From NCBI GenBank assembly GCA_903932155.1, contig CAIZFH010000269.1, positions 1 to 54,216 on the forward strand: a stretch of 54,216 nt of DNA, in the 5' to 3' direction. Position 1 is the stretch's first letter. Each line of letters opens with the position of its first letter. Position numbers and translations under genes: made by a program. The stretch comes from an uncultured Granulicella sp. Its GTDB lineage: Bacteria > Acidobacteriota > Terriglobia > Terriglobales > Acidobacteriaceae. Positions 8,521-18,118 of this stretch are shown piece by piece. Under the pieces are notes generated by a model. That model was not told the origin of the DNA, searched no databases, and worked only from the letters and a program-made list of their open reading frames with translations.

Positions 8521-11058
8521 ATGGTGAAGTCTCGAAGCTCCCAGCAAGATGTGAATCTCACAGCATCCTCATCCGTACAGACCCAGCGGTACGTCTGCGT
8601 GCATGGCCACTTCTACCAGCCGCCACGCGAGAATCCCTGGCTGGAGACGGTGGAGGTGGAGGAATCGGCCGCGCCGTACCACGACTGGAACGAGCGGATC
8701 GAGGCGGAGTGTTACGCGCCCAACGGCGCTTCGAGGATCACCAACCGCAAGGGCGAGATCGTGCGCATTGTGAACAACTACGCGCGCATGAGCTACAACT
8801 TCGGCCCCACCCTGCTGAAGTGGATGGCGGAGAAGACTCCGCGGACCTATCGCACCATCCTGGACGCCGACCGCAGCAGCGCGCAGCGCTACAGTGGCCA
8901 CGGCTCTGCGATCGCGCAGGTGTACAACCACGTGATTCTGCCGCTGGCCAACCGGCGCGATGCCATCACGCAGATCCGCTGGGGTATCGCCGATTTCAGA
9001 CACCGTTTCGGCCGCCGGCCGGAAGGCATGTGGCTGGCGGAGACCGCGGTCAACCGTGAAGTGCTGGACCTGATGGCCGCCGAAGGTATCAAGTTCACCA
9101 TTCTGGCGCCGCATCAATGCGCGCGGGTTCGTCCGCTGGCAACGGACAACTGGCTTCCCACCGCAAATGCCACCGTTGATACCACCCAGCCCTATATGGT
9201 GAAGCTGGACGAGGGAAGACAGATCGCGGTCTTCTTCTATGACGGCCCCGCCTCGCGCTCCATCGCCTTCGAGGGCCTGCTGAACAGCGGCGAGGCCTTC
9301 GGCAGCCGCCTGCTGGACGGCTTCCACGCGCCGTCGCCCAACTCGCCCAACCGGGTGCAGCTATCGCACGTCGCCACCGATGGCGAGAGCTATGGCCACC
9401 ACCACAAGTACGGAGAGATGGCGCTGTCGTATGCCATGCAATGGATCGAGGACAAAGGGCACGCCAAGCTGACCAACTATGGTGAGTTTCTGGAAAGATT
9501 TCCGCCGCAGTGGGAGGCCGAGGTGGTGGAGAACACCTCCTGGAGTTGCGTGCATGGGGTGGAGCGCTGGCGCAGCAACTGTGGATGCAACAGCGGCAAG
9601 CCCGGCACCAGCCAGCAGTGGCGCACGCCCCTGCGAGAGGCGCTCGACTATCTGCGCGACGCCACCATACCACTGGCCGAAGAGTTGGCAGACCCACTGC
9701 TGATCGACATGTGGAGCGCGCGCGATGCCTACATCGAAATTGTGCTCGATCGTTCTCCCGAATCGGTGGCGGCCTTCTTCGACCGGCACGCCAAGCGTCC
9801 CATCACTGCCGAAGAGCGCACCACGCTGCTGGAGTTGTTGGAGATGGAGCGCCACGCCCAGTTGATGTACACCAGTTGCGGCTGGTTCTTCGATGACATC
9901 TCCGGCATTGAGACCCTACAGGTGATGGCCTACGCGGGACGCGTGATGCAGTTAGCGGGCAAGCTCTTTGGCCCCGCCGCCGCTACGCTGGAAGAACGCT
10001 TCCTGGAGATTCTGTCGCGCGCCAAATCCAACCTGCCGGAGATGGGGGACGGCGCCAAAGTATACCGCCGCTTTGTCACCGGGCTGCGCATTGGACTGGA
10101 GCAGGTGGGCGCGCACTATGCCATCAGCTCCATCTTTCGCAGCTATCCCGAAGACAGTCAACTCTTCTGCTTCGACCTGCATCGCGACTCGTACGAGAGC
10201 TTCAACTCCGGACGCGGCAAGGTCGCCCTCGGCCGGGCGCATCTGCGCTCGCGCATCACCGAGGAGAACGAGGAGATATGTTTCGCGGTACTGCACCTGG
10301 GCGATCAGAACCTGTCCGCGGCGGTGCGCCACTACTCCACCGACGGCCCGGAGAATGGAGCGGCGTTTACCGCATTCTCCAACAACGTGCGCAAAGCAAT
10401 CCAACGCGCCAATCTTCCCGAGGTGATCCGCCTCATCGACCATTTCTTCGGCACAATTTCCTACTCGCTTACCTCGCTGTTTGCCGACGAGCAGCAGCGC
10501 ATTCTGCGCACCATCCTGAACCAGACGCTGGCGGAGATGGAAGACTCGCTGCGCAGCATCTACGAAGATCATGCATCGCTGTTGCACTTTCTGACTGAGT
10601 CGGGCATGGCCGCGCCGCCCGCACTGGCCATCGCCGCCAACTTCGCCATCAACGCAAGCCTGCGCCGCGCCATCGAGGCAGAACCCTTCGACGCCAGCGA
10701 GGTGCGGGCACTCTTTCTGCGCGCCACCACGGACCACGTCGCCCTGGACAGCGCGGCGCTGAGCTTCGCGGCGGACAAACGCATCAAACGCGCCATGGTG
10801 CAGATTGAGGACGCCGTCAACCTGGGCCAGCCGCCCGAGTCGGCCATCCGTAGCGCGTTGGCCATCGCTCTCGCGCTGCGCACCATGCCCTTCGACGTCA
10901 ACCTGTGGCAGGCGCAGAATATCTGGAATGAACTGTTCCGCCACGCCGACCGAAACAACTACTCCACGCAGTGTAAGCTCGACTTCAAAAAGCTCGGAGA
11001 GGCACTCTACATCTGTGCCGACCAGCTCGCCATCGACGAAGACACCTCCCTCGCCTGA
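8521..11058 (+). CDS. Glycoside hydrolase family 57 / DUF3536 protein
   Basis: 845 residues from ATG 8521. The frame is open further upstream, but that part overlaps the divergent methyltransferase and has no family similarity. The conserved part begins RYVCVHGHFYQPPRENPWLE, typical of GH57 enzymes; LAETAVNREVLDLMA and ILAPHQC (about residues 170-200) and TDGESYGHHHKYGEMAL (about 285-301) are catalytic-domain blocks. The C-terminal half is the DUF3536 region. GH57 enzymes act on alpha-glucans (amylase, branching, transferase activities); the exact activity of DUF3536 members is not known to me. No signal peptide, so probably cytoplasmic and concerned with storage glucan. An ArnT-type gene follows 57 bases later. 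Confidence 0.87.
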   Translation: MVKSRSSQQDVNLTASSSVQTQRYVCVHGHFYQPPRENPWLETVEVEESAAPYHDWNERIEAECYAPNGASRITNRKGEIVRIVNNYARMSYNFGPTLLKWMAEKTPRTYRTILDADRSSAQRYSGHGSAIAQVYNHVILPLANRRDAITQIRWGIADFRHRFGRRPEGMWLAETAVNREVLDLMAAEGIKFTILAPHQCARVRPLATDNWLPTANATVDTTQPYMVKLDEGRQIAVFFYDGPASRSIAFEGLLNSGEAFGSRLLDGFHAPSPNSPNRVQLSHVATDGESYGHHHKYGEMALSYAMQWIEDKGHAKLTNYGEFLERFPPQWEAEVVENTSWSCVHGVERWRSNCGCNSGKPGTSQQWRTPLREALDYLRDATIPLAEELADPLLIDMWSARDAYIEIVLDRSPESVAAFFDRHAKRPITAEERTTLLELLEMERHAQLMYTSCGWFFDDISGIETLQVMAYAGRVMQLAGKLFGPAAATLEERFLEILSRAKSNLPEMGDGAKVYRRFVTGLRIGLEQVGAHYAISSIFRSYPEDSQLFCFDLHRDSYESFNSGRGKVALGRAHLRSRITEENEEICFAVLHLGDQNLSAAVRHYSTDGPENGAAFTAFSNNVRKAIQRANLPEVIRLIDHFFGTISYSLTSLFADEQQRILRTILNQTLAEMEDSLRSIYEDHASLLHFLTESGMAAPPALAIAANFAINASLRRAIEAEPFDASEVRALFLRATTDHVALDSAALSFAADKRIKRAMVQIEDAVNLGQPPESAIRSALAIALALRTMPFDVNLWQAQNIWNELFRHADRNNYSTQCKLDFKKLGEALYICADQLAIDEDTSLA

Positions 11059-11115
11059 ACGAGGTCGCAGAACGGAAGCTCGATAATTGGCGTTGTGCTA
11101 CCGCGCAGATCACCC

Positions 11116-13080
11116 ATGCAGCCCGCTCCCTCCATTCCGAAGCGACCGCTGGCCAATACATTTGTCCTGCTTGCGCTGTGGATCGTTTTTTACGCCAGCT
11201 TCACGCTGTTCACTCCCGCCCTGCTGGACGATGCCGATTCGGTACATGCCGAAGTTGCGCGCGAGATGCTGCTGCGCCACGACTGGGTCACTCTATACGC
11301 AAACGGCATTCGTTATCTGGAGAAGGCGCCGTTGCTCTACTGGTCGATGGCGGCCAGCTTCAAGCTCTTCGGCGTAAGCGCCTTTGCCGCACGCATTCCG
11401 ATAGCGCTCAGTGTTCTGGCGCTCGCCTTCGTGGTGGAGATGTTCGCACGGCAAGCCTTCCGCAACTCGCGCGCCGGCCTCTACGCCGCGCTGATCCTGC
11501 TCTCCAGCTTTGGAGTCTTCCTCTTCACTCGTATCCTGCTGCCCGACGCGATGCTCTGCCTCTGGCTCACCCTGGCGATGGCTGCGTTCTGGCTGACTGA
11601 GCAGCCAGACCAGCAAGAGCGCCCGAGCCTGTGGCTGACCTGCATCTTCGCCGCGTGTTGCGCGCTGGGCGTACTGACCAAGGGACTGATCGGCGTGGTC
11701 TTTCCAGCAGGCATCGTCGCCGTATATCTGATCGTTACGCGAGGTTGGAGAGGCGCCGCCGCGCGCATGCTGCAGCTTCATCCCATTGCGCGCAAGGTTG
11801 TCTTCCTCACGATCGCCGCACCGTGGCACATTCTCGTCGCAGTGGCGAATCCGGCGCAGGGCCATACCGGTGGGCTGACGTTCGCGCATGGACGCCTCAC
11901 AGTGCCGCTGCCGACGCAGGGAAACGTGCATGGCTGGCTCTGGTTCTACTTCGTCAATGAGCAGCTTCTGCGCTATCTGAACCTGCGTGTTCCGCACGAC
12001 TACGACACGGTTCCGCTGTGGCTCTTCTGGGGGCTGTGCCTGGTGTGGCTGATGCCGTGGTCGGCCTACATCTTTCATGCTGTAGCAGGCGCGCTTCCCC
12101 TGCGCTCGGCGAGTTGGCGCAATGCACCGCGCGCCCGCACATTCACTGCGCAGCAGAAGACGCGCCTGCTGCTCGTGCTTTGGGCGGCGGTTCCGCTGCT
12201 CTTCTTCAGCTTTTCCACGCGGCAGGAGTACTACGTGCTGCCTACGCTGCCGGCTCTCGCGATCCTGATCGCAGGATGGTTAGTATTGGACGAGCGCCAT
12301 GCAGAAGAACCAACCACAACGCGAATCCGCCGCGCCAATATGCGCGCGACTGCCGTTCTGCTTGCACTCGGATCGATCTTCGCCGCGGCGGCGATTTTCT
12401 TCCTACTGCACTCCAGCGCGCCGTCGCCCAACACCGATCTTGCGCAACTGTTGCAACAGCACCCATCCGACTACGCGCTCAGCATGGGCCACTTCCTCGA
12501 CCTGAACGCGCAAGCTCTCGGTCTGTTCCGGTTCCCTCTCGCGCTGGCCGCCGCCGCGCTCTTGCTTGGGACGCTCAGTGCTTTCATCCTGCGGAAAAAG
12601 AACCGCGCCCACGCCGCAACCCTCGCTCTCGCCGCTGGAGCCTTTGGATTTTTGCTGGCGGCGCACGTCGCCCTACAGACCTTTGCGCCGGTACTCAGCT
12701 CGCAACAACTCGCAGCCGCGATTGCGCCACTGCTTCGTACGGACGACCTCATTGTCATCCATCAGGAGTACGAATTTGCCAGCACACTTGGCTTCTATCT
12801 CCATCGAGACGATCTGCATATTCTCGAAGGCCGCAGCTCCAACCTCTGGTACGGCAGCTTCTTCCCGGATGCGCCCGCGATCTTTGAGACGCCGCAATCG
12901 CTGGCCGAGAAATGGCCCGGCCCGCAGCGCATCTTCCTGTGGCAAGACCTGGCCAACCAGCCCAGCCCGCTGCCCACGCTGCCCGGCCCGGTGTATGTCA
13001 TCGCCAAATCCGGCGGCAAAGTGATCGTCAGCAACGAAGGTGCAGCGAGTCAGCAAGTCGGCAAGTTAGTCAGTCAGTAA
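11116..13080 (+). CDS. ArnT-like glycosyltransferase (GT39/GT83 family, polytopic membrane protein)
   Basis: 654 residues from ATG 11116; an in-frame GTG at 11095 is an alternative, and neither has a clear Shine-Dalgarno sequence. The first loop after TM1 contains LLDDADSVHAEVAREML and YLEKAPLLYW, the conserved acidic and substrate motifs of lipid-linked sugar transferases such as ArnT. About a dozen hydrophobic segments follow, with a soluble C-terminal domain. The donor would be polyprenyl-phosphate sugar; the acceptor (lipid A or a protein) cannot be told. The C-terminal residues SQQVGKLVSQ and the stop codon are encoded inside an 8-base tandem repeat (13049-13096), so the original C-terminus may have been altered. 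Confidence 0.83.
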   Translation: MQPAPSIPKRPLANTFVLLALWIVFYASFTLFTPALLDDADSVHAEVAREMLLRHDWVTLYANGIRYLEKAPLLYWSMAASFKLFGVSAFAARIPIALSVLALAFVVEMFARQAFRNSRAGLYAALILLSSFGVFLFTRILLPDAMLCLWLTLAMAAFWLTEQPDQQERPSLWLTCIFAACCALGVLTKGLIGVVFPAGIVAVYLIVTRGWRGAAARMLQLHPIARKVVFLTIAAPWHILVAVANPAQGHTGGLTFAHGRLTVPLPTQGNVHGWLWFYFVNEQLLRYLNLRVPHDYDTVPLWLFWGLCLVWLMPWSAYIFHAVAGALPLRSASWRNAPRARTFTAQQKTRLLLVLWAAVPLLFFSFSTRQEYYVLPTLPALAILIAGWLVLDERHAEEPTTTRIRRANMRATAVLLALGSIFAAAAIFFLLHSSAPSPNTDLAQLLQQHPSDYALSMGHFLDLNAQALGLFRFPLALAAAALLLGTLSAFILRKKNRAHAATLALAAGAFGFLLAAHVALQTFAPVLSSQQLAAAIAPLLRTDDLIVIHQEYEFASTLGFYLHRDDLHILEGRSSNLWYGSFFPDAPAIFETPQSLAEKWPGPQRIFLWQDLANQPSPLPTLPGPVYVIAKSGGKVIVSNEGAASQQVGKLVSQ

Positions 13081-13139
13081 AATGGCAAGTCAGTAATGCA
13101 GAAGCAAACACATATAGTCTGCCGCTAACTCGCTAACTC
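13049..13139. repeat. Degenerate octanucleotide tandem repeats at the 3' end of the ArnT-like gene
   Basis: From 13049 the sequence divides into 8-base units GTCAGCAA, GTCGGCAA, GTTAGTCA, GTCAGTAA, AATGGCAA and GTCAGTAA (to 13096). A second pair, GCTAACTC twice (13124-13139), lies just beyond. The stop codon of the gene (13078-13080) is the end of the fourth unit. Confidence 0.6.
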
Positions 13140-13145
13140 GCCGTC

Positions 13146-14327
13146 TCAACCCACCCGCGAAATCTTTCCGTTGTGCAGCCGGAAGCGCTCGCCGCGCCAC
13201 ACCACAGTGTCGGAGGCGAAACTCCAGGCCCAGAAGCCGACCCCAATGAAGTCGCGCAGCGGCAGCAGCCATATATCGCGCAGCACCTGATCGTCGCCCA
13301 GCACTCCGACGCCGACTGACAGTGCGACCGCGACCCGCGCCAGCACCACCAGGCTCAGCAGGCTAAAGCTCCACAACGCAAACCCGCTGGCCACGCAGTT
13401 TAGCACCGCCCAGGGAATGCAGTAGGTGACGCCCAGGCCCAGGTAGCCCCATCGCCGCGCGTCGCGCAGGGTTCGCGCCCAGCGAATCTGATGCTCACAA
13501 AAATCCCGCACGCAATAGGCCGGCACCGTTGTCTCCACTACCTCGCCGCAGAGCTCGATGCGATAACCCGCACGCTCGATTCGCAAGCCCATCTCGTTGT
13601 CGTCGGCCAGGGAATCGACCAGCGGCTCCAGGCCACCAGCGCGGGTGAGCGCCTCGCGCGACATCGCCAGAGTCGCACCCAACCCGAAGTGGACTCCACC
13701 CTCCAGCCTGCGTGCCGCCAGTACGCCCGGCGCAAAGTCGGTGGAGATGGCCAGCGTCTCCAGCCGTGCCCACAGCGTCAGCGCCGGACCTTGCGTCGCC
13801 GTTCGTCCCAGAAAAAGCGCCGTCACCATGCCCACCTTAGGATTGCCGAAGTACGCCATCACGCGCGTCAGATACCTGGGCGAGACACGGATATCGCTGT
13901 CGTTAATGAGGATGTACGGGTACTTTGCCTCAGGCAACATCTGTAGGAGGTTGCTGACCTTGCCCGATGTGCCGAGCCGCTGAAGGCATACGATCAGGCG
14001 AATGTCGCACTTGGGAAACTCCCGCTGCAGCCGGCTGATCTCTTCCACGGCGGGATCGTCCGCGCTGCTGACTCCAAAGAGGATCTCGAAGCGGCCCGCA
14101 TACTGCTGCCGGCAGTGGCTAGCCAGCCCCGCATACATCCGCGCATCGACTCCCTTCACCGGCTTCAGAATGGTGACATCCGGCGCAAAGCCCGGCGCGT
14201 TGGCCTGGGCGGCGGCAAACCGGCGGCAAGTATGCGTGAAGTCCCGCGCCCCCCACAGCGCAAGCAGCATATAGACCATTCCGCCCACAGTGAGCAGGGT
14301 TGTAACGATCTCGACCGCCGTCGCCAT
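13146..14327 (-). CDS. hpnI: HpnI-type glycosyltransferase (hopanoid N-acetylglucosaminyl/ceramide glucosyltransferase-like, GT21)
   Basis: 393 residues. N-terminal membrane helix, then a GT2/GT21 catalytic domain: DVTILKPVKGVD (about 50-61), SSADDPA, INDSDIRVSPRYL (DxD-like, about 140-152), SLADDNEMGLR, and the acceptor-side HQIRWARTLR motif ((Q/R)xxRW type). The C-terminal hydrophobic region contains RDFIGVGFWAWSFASDTVVW, typical of HpnI. HpnI adds N-acetylglucosamine to bacteriohopanetetrol during synthesis of its glucosamine form. Other hopanoid genes are not in the window. A TAGACT box ends 6 bases before the ATG and there is no Shine-Dalgarno sequence, so the mRNA is probably leaderless. 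Confidence 0.85.
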   Translation of the reverse strand: MATAVEIVTTLLTVGGMVYMLLALWGARDFTHTCRRFAAAQANAPGFAPDVTILKPVKGVDARMYAGLASHCRQQYAGRFEILFGVSSADDPAVEEISRLQREFPKCDIRLIVCLQRLGTSGKVSNLLQMLPEAKYPYILINDSDIRVSPRYLTRVMAYFGNPKVGMVTALFLGRTATQGPALTLWARLETLAISTDFAPGVLAARRLEGGVHFGLGATLAMSREALTRAGGLEPLVDSLADDNEMGLRIERAGYRIELCGEVVETTVPAYCVRDFCEHQIRWARTLRDARRWGYLGLGVTYCIPWAVLNCVASGFALWSFSLLSLVVLARVAVALSVGVGVLGDDQVLRDIWLLPLRDFIGVGFWAWSFASDTVVWRGERFRLHNGKISRVG

Positions 14328-14497
14328 ACAACCAGTCTACCGAAGTGACAAGAAGACGTTAGCTGCAGGACGCAGGGCGGGGGGTCAACTTTAGTTGAGG
14401 ATTCGGGTTGTATTTATAGGGATCTTCAAATATGTCTTCGCTGGTAGAAGGCATCTCACTAACAGCAGGGAATACGCCTGCCCATGAGGCTGAAACA

Positions 14498-15241
14498 ATG
14501 AATCAATCCACCCGCCGCCGACTCACCTTCGCCTCATGCCTCTCTATGGCTTTCCTCGTCGCCACCATGACCGCGACCGCGCAATACTACCCTCCGCCGC
14601 CGCCTACCTATCCGCCACCTACCTATCCGCCGCCATCCTATCCACCGCCATCCTATCCACCCGCCCAGTACCCGCAGCGACCAGACTCCCCGCAGCAACC
14701 AGGTTCCCCGCCGGCTTACCCTAATTATCAGAACCGTGCTGCCTATTTCTCGCCCTACCTCATGTTCAGTGCTGGCCACTACTCCGGCCTGGGCGTTGGC
14801 AACGGCACCGCCGCCACGCAAAGCGGAGGTATGACGGCCCTGGGCGGCACCTTCGGCGGCTACGTGCTCTATCCCTCGCCTGGACCCGTTCATCTTGGCA
14901 TCGACGCCCGCCTCATCGTGGAAAACAGCGCCAACTCAACGACGTACGGCGACAAAATCTTCGGCGGCCTGGTCGGCTTCCGTATCGACGGCTCGGACGC
15001 CCAACTCCCCATTGTTCCCTACTTCCAATTCGAAGTTGGAGGAGTCGGCACCAACAACGGAACCAGCACTACACGAAATGGCTCGTTCGCCTACCAGGCG
15101 CAGTTCGGCGCCGACTTCCCCTTCGCAAATCAGCAGGTCGCTGCGCGAGTCGAATATGGCACCGGCCAACTGACCGGAATCGACAACACCAACCACACGC
15201 TGCAAACCTTCTCCGCCGGCATCGTCTTCCATATCCGTTAG
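14498..15241 (+). CDS. Secreted proline-rich protein with predicted outer-membrane beta-barrel
   Basis: 247 residues from ATG 14498, chosen because a signal peptide starts there (MNQSTRRRLTFASCLSMAFLVATMTATA) and GAGG lies upstream. After cleavage comes a tyrosine/proline repeat (PPPTYPPPSYPPPSYPP, about residues 38-54), then alternating beta-strand-like sequence ending in FSAGIVFHIR, a typical barrel C-terminal strand. Function unknown. The proline-rich segment could span or bind peptidoglycan. Similar small barrel proteins are common in acidobacteria. It stands alone between HpnI and a small minus-strand gene. Confidence 0.75.
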   Translation: MNQSTRRRLTFASCLSMAFLVATMTATAQYYPPPPPTYPPPTYPPPSYPPPSYPPAQYPQRPDSPQQPGSPPAYPNYQNRAAYFSPYLMFSAGHYSGLGVGNGTAATQSGGMTALGGTFGGYVLYPSPGPVHLGIDARLIVENSANSTTYGDKIFGGLVGFRIDGSDAQLPIVPYFQFEVGGVGTNNGTSTTRNGSFAYQAQFGADFPFANQQVAARVEYGTGQLTGIDNTNHTLQTFSAGIVFHIR

Positions 15242-15347
15242 AAGGGTTTAGGAAAATTTGATGTGACTTGTGATCGCGACACGGGACGCGAGGTTAAGCA
15301 ACACTGCGAACCACGTTGAATCACGTGCAGCTCAAGCAATGATGCGC

Positions 15348-15551
15348 CTACACAGCCTTACGTTGGAAGGTGGTCTTCTTGGTGTTGGCAAACGAATCTT
15401 TCGCCTTGAAGGATGCCACGGAAACACCAGGCTGTGGCTTTGCGCCACTCTTCACCTGAGCCGCCTTCTCTCGTGCCGCAAGCAACTTCTGCGCCTTGCG
15501 ACCAAGTCCGCCAATCTTTAATGTGCCTGCCTTCGGAATGAAATCGCTCAT
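15348..15551 (-). CDS. Small basic conserved-type hypothetical protein
   Basis: 67 residues, highly basic: MSDFIPKAGTLKIGGLGRKA..., rich in Lys/Ala with no hydrophobic segment. No recognised family. The start is an ATG without a clear Shine-Dalgarno sequence. It lies just downstream of the minus-strand permease gene. Its orderly composition (alternating basic/Ala helix, no rare-codon runs) suggests a real nucleic-acid or ribosome-associated small protein, but this is inference. Confidence 0.5.
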   Translation of the reverse strand: MSDFIPKAGTLKIGGLGRKAQKLLAAREKAAQVKSGAKPQPGVSVASFKAKDSFANTKKTTFQRKAV

Positions 15552-15577
15552 ACAGGAATTTTCTCACGAACATTCGG

Positions 15578-16831
15578 CTACTCGTAGCGCAGCGCCTCGA
15601 TGGGGTCGAGGTTGGCGGCCTTCCACGCCGGATAGATACCGAAGACCAGACCGATGGCGCAGGAGGACAGGAAGGCAGTTGCCACCCACAGCGGAGAGAG
15701 CACAGCAGGAAACCAGTGGCTCACGGCCAGCACAATCGCGCTGCCCAACAGCAGTCCAATGACACCGCCGACGGCGCACAGGGTAATGGCCTCCAGCGTG
15801 AACTGGGTCAGGATAGTGCGTTTGGTTGCGCCGATGGCCTTGCGCACTCCGATCTCGCGCGTACGTTCCGTCACACTGACCAGCATAATATTCATCACGC
15901 CCACGCCGCCCACCATCAGGGCAACGCTGGAGAGTGAAAACAGCAACAGGAAGAGCCCTCCGGTAATCTCGTCCCACAGGCGTGTGATGACGTCCGTGCC
16001 GAAGATGGCGAAGTTGTCCGGCTTTTCGTTGAGCACCTTGCGCCGCCGGCGCAGCAGCTCGGTCAGCTCATCCTGCACCGCCAGCCGGTTCTTGGGATCG
16101 TCGTACTTCAGCGTGATCCAGTAGTCCAGTTCCTCCGGATGCATGTAGTGGAAGGTGGTGACGGGGAAGTAGGCCTGGTTGTCCTGGGGGTTGGTGCCTC
16201 CTCCGAAGGCCTGCTTCTGCTTGTCCAGCACGCCCACCACGGTGAAGATCATCCCAGACACTTCCACCTCGCGGCCGACGGCGCTTTGTCCGGGAAACAG
16301 GTGGTCCGCCGTGTCGTACCCCAGGATGGTGATCTTGGAAGCTCGCTGCTGGTCCTGTCCGTTGACAAAGCGGCCATCCAGCATGTCCAGATCGGAGACG
16401 TCCTTTTCTTCGTCGGAGACGCCGGACAGGATGGTGTTCTGCATGCTCTTGCCGCCGCCCTTGATCGACGTGACCCCACTGCGCCCTGGGGCTGTATTGT
16501 CGGTGTACTGTAGGGCAGGCGAAACGGCCACCACATGGGGCAGAGCCCGCATGGCGATGGCATCGTCGTAGTTGAGCTGCTTGCGGGTGAGCATCTCGGT
16601 GGTGGGCCGCCCGGAAAACGCGGGGAAGCGATAGATGAACAGGACGTTCGATCCCAGCGACTGCACCAGGCCCTCCACGCCCGCGTTCAGCCCATTCACC
16701 ACCGACGAGATGGTAATCACGGTCATGACTCCGATGACGATGCCAAGAATGGTGAGCCCACTGCGCATCTTGTTGGCGCGCAAGGTGCCCAGGGCCATCG
16801 TCACCGTCTCTTTGAAGTCGTCGATCCGCAT
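15578..16831 (-). CDS. ABC transporter permease (MacB/FtsX family)
   Basis: 417 residues from ATG 16831 (MRIDDFKETVTMALGTLRAN). A longer frame starting at 16879 runs through a 7-base repeat and is unlikely. Architecture: TM1 (GLTILGIVIGVMTVITISSVV), a periplasmic MacB_PCD-like domain of about 230 residues, then the FtsX domain with three helices and the conserved VTERTREIGVRKAIGATKR. These proteins work with a MacB-type ATPase as mechanotransmission exporters of peptides, antibiotics or lipoproteins. The ATPase and the membrane-fusion protein are not in the window. It follows a second, related permease gene (16892-18118) with about 60 bases between, so both subunits may pair in one transporter. 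Confidence 0.88.
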   Translation of the reverse strand: MRIDDFKETVTMALGTLRANKMRSGLTILGIVIGVMTVITISSVVNGLNAGVEGLVQSLGSNVLFIYRFPAFSGRPTTEMLTRKQLNYDDAIAMRALPHVVAVSPALQYTDNTAPGRSGVTSIKGGGKSMQNTILSGVSDEEKDVSDLDMLDGRFVNGQDQQRASKITILGYDTADHLFPGQSAVGREVEVSGMIFTVVGVLDKQKQAFGGGTNPQDNQAYFPVTTFHYMHPEELDYWITLKYDDPKNRLAVQDELTELLRRRRKVLNEKPDNFAIFGTDVITRLWDEITGGLFLLLFSLSSVALMVGGVGVMNIMLVSVTERTREIGVRKAIGATKRTILTQFTLEAITLCAVGGVIGLLLGSAIVLAVSHWFPAVLSPLWVATAFLSSCAIGLVFGIYPAWKAANLDPIEALRYE

Positions 16832-16840
16832 AAATGCTTG

Positions 16841-16889
16841 CCTATTCCTCGCCCTACCTATCCACTGCCAACTACTCACTACCCACTGT
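16841..16889. repeat. Degenerate heptanucleotide repeat between the two permease genes
   Basis: Seven consecutive 7-base units: CCTATTC, CTCGCCC, TACCTAT, CCACTGC, CAACTAC, TCACTAC, CCACTGT. It fills nearly the whole spacer. Confidence 0.5.
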
Positions 16890-16891
16890 CT

Positions 16892-18118
16892 TTATAGCTC
16901 TGCCCGCAACGCCACAATGGGATCCAGGTTGGCGGCCTTGCGCGCCGGATACACGCCGAAGAAAATCCCCACCGAGGCTGCCAGCGACAGTCCCGCCATT
17001 ACACTCCAAAGGGCCACGGTGGACGGAAACCCTAGCAGCAGCGTTATTCCCATCGCCACGGCGATCCCAACCATTACGCCGATGAACCCACCCAGCAGAG
17101 CCAATATGCTCGACTCCACCAGGAACTGCAGCATGATGTCGTGGCCGCGCGCGCCCAGCGACTTGCGAATGCCAATCTCCCGGGTCCGCTCGGTAACGCT
17201 GGCCAGCATCATGTTCATAATCACGATGCCGCCCACTACCAGCGCAATCATCGCAACCCCACCCATCACGGCGCCGAACATTCCCGTCACTTTGGAGAAA
17301 AATCCCACCAGCGTATTGTTGACGTCCAGCTCAAACGAGTCGTCCTGCCCCGGCGCATCGTGCCGCCTGGAGCGCATCAGGACGCGCACCTCGTCGCCCG
17401 CTTCCTGCAATACCGTTCCGGCCGACCCCGCCTTCACATAGATGGTGCTCGAGTTCTGCGAACCGTAGGTATTCATGTAGGCCGTCAGCGGCACCGCAAC
17501 CCAGTTGTCCTGGCTCTGCCCGAAGGTGCTGCCCTGCTTCACGCTGACCCCCACCACGGTGTAGGGCATGCCATCGACGCGCAATTCCAGACCCAGCGGA
17601 TCGATCCCAGGAAACAGGTTGTCGCGAATGTCTGTCCCAATGATCGCCACCTGGGACGCATGTTCCTCATCGACCTCCGTAAACCCCCGTCCCTCGGCGA
17701 TGTCCAGATTCTGCAGCATGGGCATCTGCCAGGTGAATCCGCGGATGGAGGTATCAGTGACCGAGTTGGTGCCGCGAACGACCTTACCCGAGGTCCCCTG
17801 CGACTCCCCAATCGCCGTGCAGCGCTTGCAGTTATCGCGCACATAGGTGTAGTCGTCGTACAGGACGCGTTTCCTCTTCTGCATCCGCTCGAAGTCCTCC
17901 GAGCTGAAGATGATGGAGGGCATCCGCGACACCGTAAATACGTCCGCGCCATAACGCGTGAACTTGGTGGTGACGTACGTCATGGCACCGTTCACCAGCG
18001 TCACTACCGCGATCAGGCTGGCTACAGCGATCGTCATGCCCAGCAGAGTCAGCACCGTGCGCAGCTTGTTCTGCCACAGGGACTGCATCGCCAGCTTGAT
18101 CGCCTCTTTGAATTCCAT
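16892..18118 (-). CDS. ABC transporter permease (MacB/FtsX family)
   Basis: 408 residues. TM1 (TVLTLLGMTIAVASLIAVVTLV) is followed by a large periplasmic domain and a C-terminal FtsX domain with ASVTERTREIGIRKSLGARG and three helices. It shares the architecture of the downstream permease and is first in the pair. The periplasmic domain contains DNCKRCT, a CxxC pair near residue 95 that could form a disulfide; I do not know this to be a family feature. Substrate unknown; the partner ATPase must be encoded elsewhere. Confidence 0.87.
   Translation of the reverse strand: MEFKEAIKLAMQSLWQNKLRTVLTLLGMTIAVASLIAVVTLVNGAMTYVTTKFTRYGADVFTVSRMPSIIFSSEDFERMQKRKRVLYDDYTYVRDNCKRCTAIGESQGTSGKVVRGTNSVTDTSIRGFTWQMPMLQNLDIAEGRGFTEVDEEHASQVAIIGTDIRDNLFPGIDPLGLELRVDGMPYTVVGVSVKQGSTFGQSQDNWVAVPLTAYMNTYGSQNSSTIYVKAGSAGTVLQEAGDEVRVLMRSRRHDAPGQDDSFELDVNNTLVGFFSKVTGMFGAVMGGVAMIALVVGGIVIMNMMLASVTERTREIGIRKSLGARGHDIMLQFLVESSILALLGGFIGVMVGIAVAMGITLLLGFPSTVALWSVMAGLSLAASVGIFFGVYPARKAANLDPIVALRAEL

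Noticed and set aside
9952-10944. 330-codon minus-strand frame opposite the GH57 gene
   Set aside because: Antisense shadow of a well-supported gene.
16832-16879. Extended start of the 15578 permease
   Set aside because: The extension is encoded by the 7-base repeat; the conserved start is MRIDDF.
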